This document shows, one piece after another, positions 1-7,036 of a stretch of DNA of 64,000 nucleotides. The translations under genes and the position numbers were made by a program. The stretch comes from Clostridiales bacterium (GTDB taxonomy: Bacteria; Bacillota; Clostridia; Lachnospirales; Lachnospiraceae), in the NCBI GenBank assembly GCA_019420275.1, contig JAHZHN010000003.1:1-64000 (forward strand), in the 5' to 3' direction. Every line of letters begins with the position of its first letter. Position 1 is the first letter of the stretch. Under the pieces are notes generated by a model. The model searched no databases and was not told the DNA's origin. It worked only from the letters and a program-made list of their open reading frames with translations.

Positions 1-50
1 GCACTTGACTTTTAATCAAGTTGTCCGGGGTTCGAATCCCCGCACGCTCA
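1..50 (+). tRNA. tRNA-Lys(UUU), 5' end cut off by window
   Basis: The window opens inside a tRNA. Positions 4-8 and 16-20 form the anticodon stem around a seven-base loop with anticodon TTT at 11-13. A T-arm with the GTTCGAAT-type loop and GC-rich stem follows, then the 3' acceptor strand and discriminator A at 50. No CCA is encoded; the following bases are TTA. The D-arm and 5' acceptor strand lie outside the window. Confidence 0.93.
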
Positions 51-73
51 TTATATTGCATGAATGAAATTAA

Positions 74-110
74 AACCTGGATCACTGGATGCCAGGTTGT
101 TTTTATTTTT
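74..110 (+). terminator. intrinsic terminator of tRNA-Lys
   Basis: Stem AACCTGG (74-80) pairs with CCAGGTT (92-98) and is followed by a T-rich run to 110. It ends the tRNA transcript. It also argues that the next coding region starts after it rather than at the in-frame ATG at 64. Confidence 0.85.
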
Positions 111-126
111 ACAGGAAAATGGGGAA

Positions 127-1245
127 ATGTTTGAGGCAAAAATCACGCAGGAAATGGAATACGAAGAATTGGAAATGAAATGGAAGCAGCTCCATCTTGG
201 AATTTGTATCCTTTTGATTTTGTGTGCGGCCATAATTGAAACAGGGATGTTTTTTGTCATGGACCACTATGGACTGGTGAATTGTACAACGGAACAGTAT
301 TTCAAAAAATATGTGTTTTTTCCAAGCGGCATAAACCTGGGAATTCTGATTATTGCCATGCTGATGCTGGCATATTGTCGGGAAACTGCAAAAAAATATG
401 TGATATCTATTCTTTTGTCACTGGTATGTGCTGTTTTGATGTTTGTACACGGGAATTTTATTTCTTTGTATGTTTTGCCAATCATTCCAATTCTGACTGC
501 GACGATTTACGGAGAATATGCACTTGTAACATACATAGCTGCAGTTTCTGGAATCCTGGAGTGTATTATTTTCCTGTGGGGTCATTGGAATGGGTATGCA
601 GTAAAACTAAAGCAGCAGGCGGAATCCAAGGCAGATTTTATCGTGGGAATGCTTTTAGTGGGATCGGCTTATCTGATTGGCCTGATTAGTATTTGGTTTG
701 AAAAGAAAAAAAGAGAAATCCGAGTCAGAAAAGAACAGGAACAGATTCTTCTCAAAAAGGAATTGATAGAGGATAATCTGACAAGGATTCGAAACCGCCT
801 GGCACTGCAGCTGCTGTTTGATGAAATTGTATGTGAAAAAGAATTTCATCCGTATGTTCTGGCAATAATGGATATTGATGATTTTAAAGGGATTAATGAC
901 CGTTATGGGCATTTATCAGGAGATATGTTCCTAGAAAAAATAGGAGATATCCTGCGGGCACATGAAAATGTTTTCACAGCGTTTCGTTTTGGAGGAGATG
1001 AATTCTGTCTGTATTTTAACGAAACAAATCTGGAACAGATAAAAAAGATATGTGGAAAATTAAAAAAGGAAATAAAAGAGATTGGCGGAGAACTGATGCA
1101 GGTCTCTGTTAGTATTGGCATAGCGAAGGCTCAAAGAGGAGTGAAGCCCAAAAAGATCCTTGAATATGCGGATGCTGCATTATATCAGGCAAAGAGAGAA
1201 AAAGACAGCGTTTGCGTGTATCAAGAAAAAAGAATTGACAAATGA
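127..1245 (+). CDS. membrane-anchored diguanylate cyclase (GGDEF protein)
   Basis: Predicted to make cyclic di-GMP from two GTP at the inner face of the membrane. With the start at ATG 127 the protein has 372 residues. An in-frame ATG at 64 would place coding sequence across the tRNA terminator, so 127 is preferred. About six hydrophobic segments (roughly residues 24-45, 64-84, 91-111, 112-129, 131-152, 173-193) form a sensor-like membrane domain. A charged linker leads to the GGDEF domain, with GGDEF itself intact at residues 289-293 and a following VSIGIA segment. The usual inhibitory RxxD I-site just before GGDEF is absent (the aligned residues are E-N-V-F), so product feedback is probably missing. 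The signal sensed cannot be told from sequence. Confidence 0.9.
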   Translation: MFEAKITQEMEYEELEMKWKQLHLGICILLILCAAIIETGMFFVMDHYGLVNCTTEQYFKKYVFFPSGINLGILIIAMLMLAYCRETAKKYVISILLSLVCAVLMFVHGNFISLYVLPIIPILTATIYGEYALVTYIAAVSGILECIIFLWGHWNGYAVKLKQQAESKADFIVGMLLVGSAYLIGLISIWFEKKKREIRVRKEQEQILLKKELIEDNLTRIRNRLALQLLFDEIVCEKEFHPYVLAIMDIDDFKGINDRYGHLSGDMFLEKIGDILRAHENVFTAFRFGGDEFCLYFNETNLEQIKKICGKLKKEIKEIGGELMQVSVSIGIAKAQRGVKPKKILEYADAALYQAKREKDSVCVYQEKRIDK

Positions 1246-1263
1246 GACTTCATTGGATATTAT
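1235..1263 (+). promoter_or_regulatory. promoter of the Mn riboswitch / P-type ATPase unit
   Basis: TTGACA at 1235-1240, a 17-base spacer and TATTAT at 1258-1263. The -35 box overlaps the last codons of the cyclase gene. Transcription would start about 1270, exactly at the base of the riboswitch P1 stem. Confidence 0.7.
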
Positions 1264-1269
1264 GTAATA

Positions 1270-1401
1270 AATAAAAGGGAGTAGCTGGCGCGAAGCGTTT
1301 GCGATGTCGTCAATCTCGGCAGGAAACTGCCCGTATCGTAATGAAACAGCGAGACTTTTATTGCAGCAGCTGATTTGTATGCAATAAAAGTCTCTTTTTT
1401 T
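1270..1401 (+). promoter_or_regulatory. yybP-ykoY manganese riboswitch with terminator platform
   Basis: The leader carries the conserved GGGAGTAGC box (1277-1285), the GTCGTCAATCTCGG segment (1306-1319), a small hairpin with GGCAGGAAACTGCC (1318-1331) and the closing AACAGCGAGAC (1345-1355), the hallmarks of the Mn2+-sensing yybP-ykoY class. P1 pairs 1270-1277 with 1355-1362. The 3' P1 strand is also part of the left arm of a 15-bp terminator (1351-1365 with 1380-1394, then a T run), so aptamer folding and termination are mutually exclusive. Mn2+ binding should stabilise P1 and let transcription continue. Class assignment is by motif memory; the switching direction follows from the pairing and from the known class. 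Confidence 0.88.
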
Positions 1402-1465
1402 GTCTATCTTATAATTATGGACAATTAGAGAGACTTAATTCCAGATTCAGAAAGGGAGAATGATT

Positions 1466-4078
1466 ATGAAAGAATTTTACCATCAGTCCGTAACGGAAGT
1501 TCGGAAACAGATCAATGGTTCGATGAAACCATTGACAGATCAGCAGGTAGCAGAACATCAGAAAGAATATGGAATGAATGAGCTCATAGAAGGAAAGAAA
1601 AAAAGTACTCTGCAGGTATTCTTGGAGCAGTATAAAGATTTTCTTGTTATTATTTTGATCTGTGCAGCGATTATTTCAGGATTTTTAGGAGATGTGGAGA
1701 GTGCCGCCGTTATTTTGATCGTAATTACGATCAATGCCATTTTAGGAACAGTACAGACAGTAAAAGCTGAGCAATCTTTGGCAAGTTTAAAACAGCTGTC
1801 TTCTCCAATGGCAAAGGTTTTAAGAAATGGACAAATTGCGAAAATTCCATCAAGAGAAGTAACTGTAGGTGACGAAGTGATTTTGGAAGCAGGAGATCAG
1901 ATTCCGGCTGACGGACGTATTCTTGAAAGCGCTAGTATGAAAGTAGATGAAAGTGCCTTGACGGGAGAAAGCCTGGCAGTAGAAAAGGAAGAGACAATCC
2001 TGGAAGGCAAAGTACCGTTGGGAGATCAGAAAAACATGGTATTTTCTGGAAGCTTTGTGACTTACGGAAGAGGTACGTTCCTGGTAACAGCAGTTGGAAT
2101 GAAGACAGAAGTCGGAAAGATTGCGTCTTTACTGAAGAATACATCCGAAAAGAAAACGCCGCTTCAGGTGAATTTGGATCAGTTTGGACAGAAATTATCT
2201 ATTATTATCATCGTATTCTGCGCAGTTTTGTTTGGAATCAATGTGTGGCAGGGGAAACCGATAGGAGATGCGTTTATGTTCGCCGTTGCTTTGGCGGTTG
2301 CTGCAATTCCTGAGGCTTTAAGTTCTATTGTTACGATCGTACTTTCTTTTGGGACAAGAAAGATGGCGAAAGAAGGAGCCATTATTCGTAAACTCCAAGC
2401 AGTAGAAGGTTTGGGAAGTGTATCTGTTATTTGTTCTGATAAGACAGGAACTTTAACACAAAATAAAATGACAGTAGAGCATTATTATGTGGAAAATAAA
2501 TGTTATTCTGCGGATGTGCTGAAGAAAGAAAATTCTGCGCAGAATCAGCTTTTAACAGCAAGTATATTATGTTCTGATGCAAAAGTTGTGGATGGAAAAG
2601 ATTTTGGTGATCCGACAGAAACTGCGCTGATTCATATGGGAAATAAGATGCAGGTTTTAGCAGATGATGTCAGAGAAAAATATCCGAGAATTTCTGAGGT
2701 GCCGTTTGACAGTGATCGTAAGCTGATGTCGACTCTCCATGATTTTGAATCCGGAAGGACAATGATTACAAAGGGAGCAATTGATGTTTTGCTGGATCGT
2801 GTGACGGGAATCCAGAAAGATGGAAAGGTCTGTCCATTTACTGAAGAAGACCGCACAGAAATTGAAAAACAGAATCAGTTTTTCTCTGAAAATGGACTGC
2901 GTGTTCTTGCTTTTGCCTATAAGAAGATGGACGGAGTCGAAGAAATTTCTCCAGAAGATGAAAAGGACTATATTTTCCTTGGATTAATTTCTATGATGGA
3001 TCCTCCGAGAGAAGAATCCCGCATGGCAGTTGAGGAATGTATAAAAGCTGGCATGAAACCTGTAATGATCACAGGAGATCACAAAGTAACAGCGGCTGCC
3101 ATTGCAAAGAGAATTGGAATTCTGAAGGATGAAAAAGAGGCTTGCGAGGGAATGGAAATCGATGCCTTGTCTGATGAAGAACTACAGGATTTTGTAGAGA
3201 ATATTTCTGTCTATGCCAGAGTATCACCAGAACATAAGATTCGAATCGTAAAGGCCTGGCAGGAAAAAGGAAATATTGTTGCTATGACCGGTGACGGGGT
3301 TAATGATGCTCCGGCTTTAAAACAGGCAGATATTGGTGTTGCCATGGGAATTACCGGAACAGAAGTATCCAAGGATGCATCTTCTATGGTACTGACAGAT
3401 GATAATTTCGCAACGATCATTAAAGCAGTTGAGAACGGACGAAATGTTTATGAAAATATCAAACATTCCATTCAGTTTTTATTGTCTGGAAACTTTGGCG
3501 GAATCCTGGCAGTTTTGTATGCGTCTGTCCGCGCACTTCCGGTTCCGTTTGCTCCGGTACATCTTTTGTTTATTAATCTTTTGACTGATAGCCTCCCTGC
3601 GATTGCACTTGGGCTGGAACCTCATACAAAAAAAGTTATGGAACGCAAGCCGCGGCCAATGAACGAATCTATTCTTACAAAAGATTTTCTGATCCGAATT
3701 GGAACCGAAGGTTTGGTGATTGCGATTATGACGATGACTGCATATATGATTGGATATGGAGGAAGCCACAATACGCTTTTGGCGCAGACGATGGCCTTTG
3801 CGACTCTTTGTACTTCACGGCTGGTCCATGGTTATAATAGCAAATCAAATTCACCGGTTATTTTTACAAATCGATTTTTCAATAACGTTTATCTGGCAGG
3901 AGCTTTTTTGATTGGCTTAGTATTGATTACCGCAGTTGTCATGATACCTGGACTGCATGACATATTTAAAGTGCAGACACTGCAGTTTAGTCAGCTGCTG
4001 ACAGTTTATGGGCTGGCTCTTTTGAATCTGCCGGTCATTCAGCTGTTAAAAGCGGTTACCAGAAAATGGCTGAAATAA
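1466..4078 (+). CDS. P-type cation-transporting ATPase (P2A type), probable Mn2+/Ca2+ exporter
   Basis: ATP-driven export of divalent cations across the cell membrane. All P-type landmarks are present in this 870-residue protein: TGES (about 166-169, actuator), PEAL in membrane helix 4, DKTGTLT with the phosphorylated Asp near 325, TGDH, and GDGVNDAP (about 609-616). The sixth helix has NLLTD starting near N704, as in calcium-type pumps. The upstream manganese riboswitch makes Mn2+ efflux the likely physiological role, as for related riboswitch-controlled ATPases of lactococci; Ca2+ cannot be excluded. ATG 1466 is chosen over ATG 1460 because the GGGAG ribosome site at 1454-1458 would be only one base from the latter. 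A strong hairpin terminator follows. Confidence 0.93.
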   Translation: MKEFYHQSVTEVRKQINGSMKPLTDQQVAEHQKEYGMNELIEGKKKSTLQVFLEQYKDFLVIILICAAIISGFLGDVESAAVILIVITINAILGTVQTVKAEQSLASLKQLSSPMAKVLRNGQIAKIPSREVTVGDEVILEAGDQIPADGRILESASMKVDESALTGESLAVEKEETILEGKVPLGDQKNMVFSGSFVTYGRGTFLVTAVGMKTEVGKIASLLKNTSEKKTPLQVNLDQFGQKLSIIIIVFCAVLFGINVWQGKPIGDAFMFAVALAVAAIPEALSSIVTIVLSFGTRKMAKEGAIIRKLQAVEGLGSVSVICSDKTGTLTQNKMTVEHYYVENKCYSADVLKKENSAQNQLLTASILCSDAKVVDGKDFGDPTETALIHMGNKMQVLADDVREKYPRISEVPFDSDRKLMSTLHDFESGRTMITKGAIDVLLDRVTGIQKDGKVCPFTEEDRTEIEKQNQFFSENGLRVLAFAYKKMDGVEEISPEDEKDYIFLGLISMMDPPREESRMAVEECIKAGMKPVMITGDHKVTAAAIAKRIGILKDEKEACEGMEIDALSDEELQDFVENISVYARVSPEHKIRIVKAWQEKGNIVAMTGDGVNDAPALKQADIGVAMGITGTEVSKDASSMVLTDDNFATIIKAVENGRNVYENIKHSIQFLLSGNFGGILAVLYASVRALPVPFAPVHLLFINLLTDSLPAIALGLEPHTKKVMERKPRPMNESILTKDFLIRIGTEGLVIAIMTMTAYMIGYGGSHNTLLAQTMAFATLCTSRLVHGYNSKSNSPVIFTNRFFNNVYLAGAFLIGLVLITAVVMIPGLHDIFKVQTLQFSQLLTVYGLALLNLPVIQLLKAVTRKWLK

Positions 4079-4113
4079 AAAATACTCTGTCAGAAAAAAA
4101 TTGGCAGCATTAA

Positions 4114-4148
4114 AAATGGCTCCGGAGCATTGCGTGCCGGAGCCATTT
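4114..4148. terminator. bidirectional terminator
   Basis: A perfect 12-bp stem (4114-4125 with 4137-4148) with A-rich and T-rich outer ends lies between the convergent ATPase gene and the minus-strand HPr-like gene, so it can serve both. Confidence 0.85.
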
Positions 4149-4151
4149 AAT

Positions 4152-4394
4152 TTAAGATTCTTCGTAGAGGAAAGGTTTTAAAGATGTTTCAAGTCGTTCA
4201 ATATCATTGTTTTCGTAGACGGTAAGGGTCAATGGATTCTGCAGATCCAGGCTGAAGATTCCCATGATGGATTTGGCATCGATGATATATCTGCCGGAAG
4301 CCAGATCTGCATCACATTCGAAGCGATTGATCATATTGGCGAAATCTTTTACCTTATTAATAGAATTTAACAGAATTGTATAAGTTTTGTTCAC
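4152..4394 (-). CDS. HPr-like protein lacking the phosphorylatable histidine
   Basis: An 80-residue protein with the HPr fold signature: the segment around residues 39-50 (DAKSIMGIFSLD) matches the HPr regulatory-serine region, with Ser42 at the position of Ser46. The active-site loop of true HPr (GLHARPA) is replaced by SINKVKD, putting Asn13 where the phosphorylated His should be. It therefore cannot carry phosphate from enzyme I in the PTS and may be a regulatory or Crh-like relative; that is inference. It starts with GTG at 4394, preceded by AAGGAGG. It is transcribed away from the sugar acetyltransferase gene, with which it shares a palindromic control region. Confidence 0.82.
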   Translation of the reverse strand: MNKTYTILLNSINKVKDFANMINRFECDADLASGRYIIDAKSIMGIFSLDLQNPLTLTVYENNDIERLETSLKPFLYEES

Positions 4395-4429
4395 GATTCT
4401 TACCTCCTTGCAATCTAAATGTTACTTTC

Positions 4430-4493
4430 ATCCTACAATCTTTTGATAAGAAAGTCAAACTTCTTTCTTATGAGAGAAGATTTATGATATAAT
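4430..4493. promoter_or_regulatory. divergent promoters with a 9-bp inverted repeat
   Basis: On the minus strand TTGACT (4453-4458), a 17-base spacer and TAGGAT (4430-4435) form the promoter of the HPr-like gene. On the plus strand an extended -10, TGATATAAT (4485-4493), serves the acetyltransferase. A perfect inverted repeat ATAAGAAAG / CTTTCTTAT (4446-4454 and 4463-4471, 8-base spacer) covers the -35 regions of both and is a candidate operator. The regulator is unknown. Confidence 0.6.
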
Positions 4494-4545
4494 AAATTCA
4501 AAATATGAAGGTATATCGTAAAAGGTCTATAGTGGAGGCAGAGGA

Positions 4546-5127
4546 ATGACAGAAAAACAAAAGATGTATATGGGGATCTTATACCGGGCAGATGATGAAC
4601 ATTTGATAGCAGAGCGTAATTACGCAAAGGGAATTACGAAAGAATATAATCAGACACATCCGGATCGAGATGAAGACAGAAAAAATCTGATGAATCGGCT
4701 GCTTGGAAAAGTGGGGGAGAGAGCTCATATTGAAACGCCGTTTTACTGCAATTATGGCTACAGAATTTCGATTGGAAAGAATTTTTTCTCTAATTTTAAT
4801 GTTACGATTTTGGATGGAGGGCAGGTCACCATTGGAGACAATGTATATATTGCGCCTAATGTGGGGATTTACACAGCGCAGCATCCGACTGATGTAAGAA
4901 GACGAAATCTGGGATATGAATGGGCTTTGCCGGTTGTGATCGGGGATAATGTTTGGATCGGAGGAAATGTGACGATTATGCCGGGAGTGACAGTAGGCAG
5001 TAATGTTACAATTGGTGCCGGAAGTGTTGTTACAAAGGATATACCGGATAATGTCATTGCAGCAGGCAATCCATGCAGAATTATTCGAGAAGTGAAAGAA
5101 GGAGATATCAATGGGATTATTAACTAG
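4546..5127 (+). CDS. maa: maltose/galactoside-type sugar O-acetyltransferase
   Basis: Transfers acetyl from acetyl-CoA to a hydroxyl of a sugar. The 193-residue protein has an N-terminal helical domain (MTEKQKMYMG...), then a left-handed beta-helix made of hexapeptide repeats (for example VTIGDNVYIAPN, VVIGDNVWIGGN, VTIGAGSVVTKD). The catalytic His lies in the loop segment TAQHP, as in Maa and LacA. Length and end match the family. The following small gene overlaps its last 17 bases, so the two are cotranscribed. Confidence 0.93.
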   Translation: MTEKQKMYMGILYRADDEHLIAERNYAKGITKEYNQTHPDRDEDRKNLMNRLLGKVGERAHIETPFYCNYGYRISIGKNFFSNFNVTILDGGQVTIGDNVYIAPNVGIYTAQHPTDVRRRNLGYEWALPVVIGDNVWIGGNVTIMPGVTVGSNVTIGAGSVVTKDIPDNVIAAGNPCRIIREVKEGDINGIIN

Positions 5128-5308
5128 AAAGACAGATACCAATCCATACAGCAAGGATATTGATGAATTGTTGGATCGGATGGATGAAGAAAAAGGAACA
5201 GAGAAAGAAATCGAAGGTTCTTATGAAGAATCTTTAAAAAAGATTGAAGAACGCATTAAGGAGCTTGGCATTCTGGATGATGAAGAAGATGAAGAAAACG
5301 AAGAATAG
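5111..5308 (+). CDS. small acidic protein of unknown function
   Basis: A 65-residue protein, very rich in Asp and Glu, ending in an almost unbroken acidic tail. The middle (about residues 36-52) looks like an amphipathic helix or coiled coil. A good ribosome site (AAGGAG) lies seven bases before ATG 5111, inside the acetyltransferase gene, and the gene is followed directly by a terminator, both of which support it being real. No known motif was recognised. Confidence 0.65.
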   Translation: MGLLTRKTDTNPYSKDIDELLDRMDEEKGTEKEIEGSYEESLKKIEERIKELGILDDEEDEENEE

Positions 5309-5314
5309 GAAAAT

Positions 5315-5347
5315 AGGTATTGCTGCATAAGCGGCGGTACCTTTTTT
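5315..5347 (+). terminator. intrinsic terminator
   Basis: A 12-bp stem with three G-U pairs (5315-5326 with 5331-5342), loop ATAA, then six T. It ends the maa / small acidic protein unit. Confidence 0.8.
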
Positions 5348-5356
5348 GCCGCAAAA

Positions 5357-5409
5357 TTGTAAACTAATATAATATTATGGTTGACAATAAGAATGAGAAT
5401 AGGTATAGT
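5357..5409 (+). promoter_or_regulatory. bioY promoter with BirA operator
   Basis: The promoter is TTGACA (5381-5386), a 17-base spacer and TATAGT (5404-5409). Overlapping the -35 is TTGTAAAC (5357-5364), 15 bases, then GTTGACAA (5380-5387), an inverted repeat with one mismatch that fits the known BirA box of biotin genes (TTGTTAAC...GTTTACAA type). Biotin-loaded BirA is expected to block bioY transcription. Confidence 0.75.
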
Positions 5410-5440
5410 GTAGAGGAAAAACAGACAACAGGAGGGAACA

Positions 5441-5980
5441 ATGAAAACAAAAGATATTACGATGATTGGACTGATGGCAGCGGTGATTTGTGTCTTAGGC
5501 CCGTTGTCCATAACGATACCGGGAACACCGGTCCCGATTTCTTTTACAAATTTGGCGCTGTATTTTATTGTTATGACGGCAGGGAAGAAAAGAGCGGCGT
5601 TAAGTTATCTGATCTATATGCTGCTGGGAGCGGTTGGACTGCCCGTTTTCTCTGCATTTACAGGGGGTGTGGCAAAGTTATCAGGGCCTACAGGAGGCTA
5701 TCTCATAGGATTTCTTTTTTTAGCGTTGATCAGCGGATGGTTTGTAGATCGATTTGATGGAAATTTGTTGCTCAGTGTCCTTGGAATGGTTTTGGGAACC
5801 ATAGTTACCTATAGTTTTGGTACTGCGTGGCTGTGCATTCAAATGAATCTGAAATTTGGACAGGGTCTGTGGATCGGAGTGGTTCCATATCTTCCGGGAG
5901 ATGCGGTGAAGATTGTGATTGCGGTAATTGCAGGAGCAAAAGCAAGAAATGCCTTAAAAAAATCTGTTGACATTTTTTAA
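5441..5980 (+). CDS. bioY: biotin transporter BioY (ECF S component)
   Basis: Membrane protein that binds biotin and works with an ECF energising module encoded elsewhere. The 179-residue protein has about six hydrophobic segments and the BioY landmarks: a TIPGTPVPISF-like early loop, a GLPVFS...GGVAKLSGPTGGYLIGF segment in the middle, and an end like VPYLPGDAVKIVIA. It begins just after an AGGAGG site. The BirA box upstream independently supports the substrate. No ecfA or ecfT gene is nearby. Confidence 0.95.
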   Translation: MKTKDITMIGLMAAVICVLGPLSITIPGTPVPISFTNLALYFIVMTAGKKRAALSYLIYMLLGAVGLPVFSAFTGGVAKLSGPTGGYLIGFLFLALISGWFVDRFDGNLLLSVLGMVLGTIVTYSFGTAWLCIQMNLKFGQGLWIGVVPYLPGDAVKIVIAVIAGAKARNALKKSVDIF

Positions 5981-5995
5981 GAAAAAGCATAAACT
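5967..5995 (+). promoter_or_regulatory. promoter of the cysE T-box transcript
   Basis: TTGACA (5967-5972), 17-base spacer, TAAACT (5990-5995). The -35 box lies inside the last codons of bioY. The start near 6002 fits the 5' end of the T-box leader. Confidence 0.7.
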
Positions 5996-6004
5996 AAGCA
6001 TAAG

Positions 6005-6243
6005 TAAATGCAGGGAACAGAAGGAGTACTATTTTTGGAACTATCAGAGAGAGACTGTCACCGGCTGCAAGCAGTCTTTAGGAAAGAAGGTAGGAATGCA
6101 TCTGGGAGCAGACAAGACGAAAGAACAGTAGTTTTGTACGTAGCCGGCGTTAACGGAGAATGAGCGGAAGCTTTAAGAAGAAAGCTTCTAGGAAGAGTGG
6201 AACCGCGGAATACTTCGTCTCTTTTAAGAGACGGAGTTTTTTA
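6005..6243 (+). promoter_or_regulatory. T-box riboswitch, cysteine specific
   Basis: The leader holds a long stem I with the AGAGAGA element (about 6046-6052), the specifier loop GGAATGCATC with TGC at 6097-6099 (Cys codon), and the T-box core TGGAACCGCGG at 6198-6208, which pairs with an uncharged tRNA acceptor end. A terminator stem follows (6212-6221 with 6228-6237, one G-U pair) with a T run to 6243. Uncharged tRNA-Cys should favour the antiterminator. It fills the gap between bioY and cysE and suits both downstream genes, cysE and cysS. Confidence 0.9.
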
Positions 6244-6331
6244 TTTGCAATAGAAAGTTCCGCAGGAACTGTACAGCAAAGAAGCGGAACCGTCCGCTTC
6301 CTTATTATATGACAGACTGAGAGGTAAGACT

Positions 6332-7036
6332 ATGGGATTTCGAAAATTTGCGAAAAGCCAATATGATACGATTAAGATGCGCGACCCGGCTTTAAAAGAA
6401 GAACGGGAAGTATTTCTATATCCATATGTAAAGGCTCTTTATTGGTATCGTATTGCACATAAATTATATGAAAAAGGACATTTTTATATAGCTAGAAAAA
6501 TATCCCAGTGGATGGCGCGGAAAACAGGGATTGAAATACATCCAGGAGCTCAGATTGGTGAAGGCTTTTTTATTGATCATGGACACGGTGTGGTGATTGG
6601 AGAAACAACGATCATTGGGAATAATGTAACGCTGTATCAGGGAGTAACTCTTGGAGGAACTGGTCATGAAACAGGAAAACGTCATCCAACGATTGAGGAT
6701 AATGTTATGGTAAGTTCTGGTGCGAAAGTGCTGGGCTCAATTACCATAGGGGAAAACTCTAAAATTGGAGCAGGAAGCGTTGTAGTAAAGGATGTTCCTC
6801 CAAATTCTACGGTTGTGGGAGTACCGGGGAAAGTGATTAAGAGAGATGGAGAGAGAGTTCATCAGATTCAGAGCTTTGATCTGAACCAGATTGATCTTCC
6901 AGATCCAGTGGAAATGGACATTGAAAAACTTGCACAAGAAAACGCAGAACTGCGTCAGGCATTGCAGACATTTATTGAACATTGTCTGAAAAACGAAAAG
7001 CAGAGAAAGGAAAAAGAAGAGAATGAAAATTTATAA
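6332..7036 (+). CDS. cysE: serine O-acetyltransferase
   Basis: First step of cysteine synthesis: L-serine plus acetyl-CoA gives O-acetylserine. The 234-residue protein has an N-terminal helical part, then hexapeptide repeats from about residue 68, including GAQIGEGFFIDHGHGVVIGE with the conserved histidines and the GGTG...KRHPTI loop. The C-terminal tail after residue 190 is helical and charged. It lies under the Cys T-box and overlaps cysS by 14 bases, so cysteine supply and charging are coordinated. Confidence 0.95.
   Translation: MGFRKFAKSQYDTIKMRDPALKEEREVFLYPYVKALYWYRIAHKLYEKGHFYIARKISQWMARKTGIEIHPGAQIGEGFFIDHGHGVVIGETTIIGNNVTLYQGVTLGGTGHETGKRHPTIEDNVMVSSGAKVLGSITIGENSKIGAGSVVVKDVPPNSTVVGVPGKVIKRDGERVHQIQSFDLNQIDLPDPVEMDIEKLAQENAELRQALQTFIEHCLKNEKQRKEKEENENL

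Noticed and set aside
64..126. Upstream start of the diguanylate cyclase at ATG 64
   Set aside because: It would run through the tRNA-Lys terminator hairpin; ATG 127 starts a normal protein.
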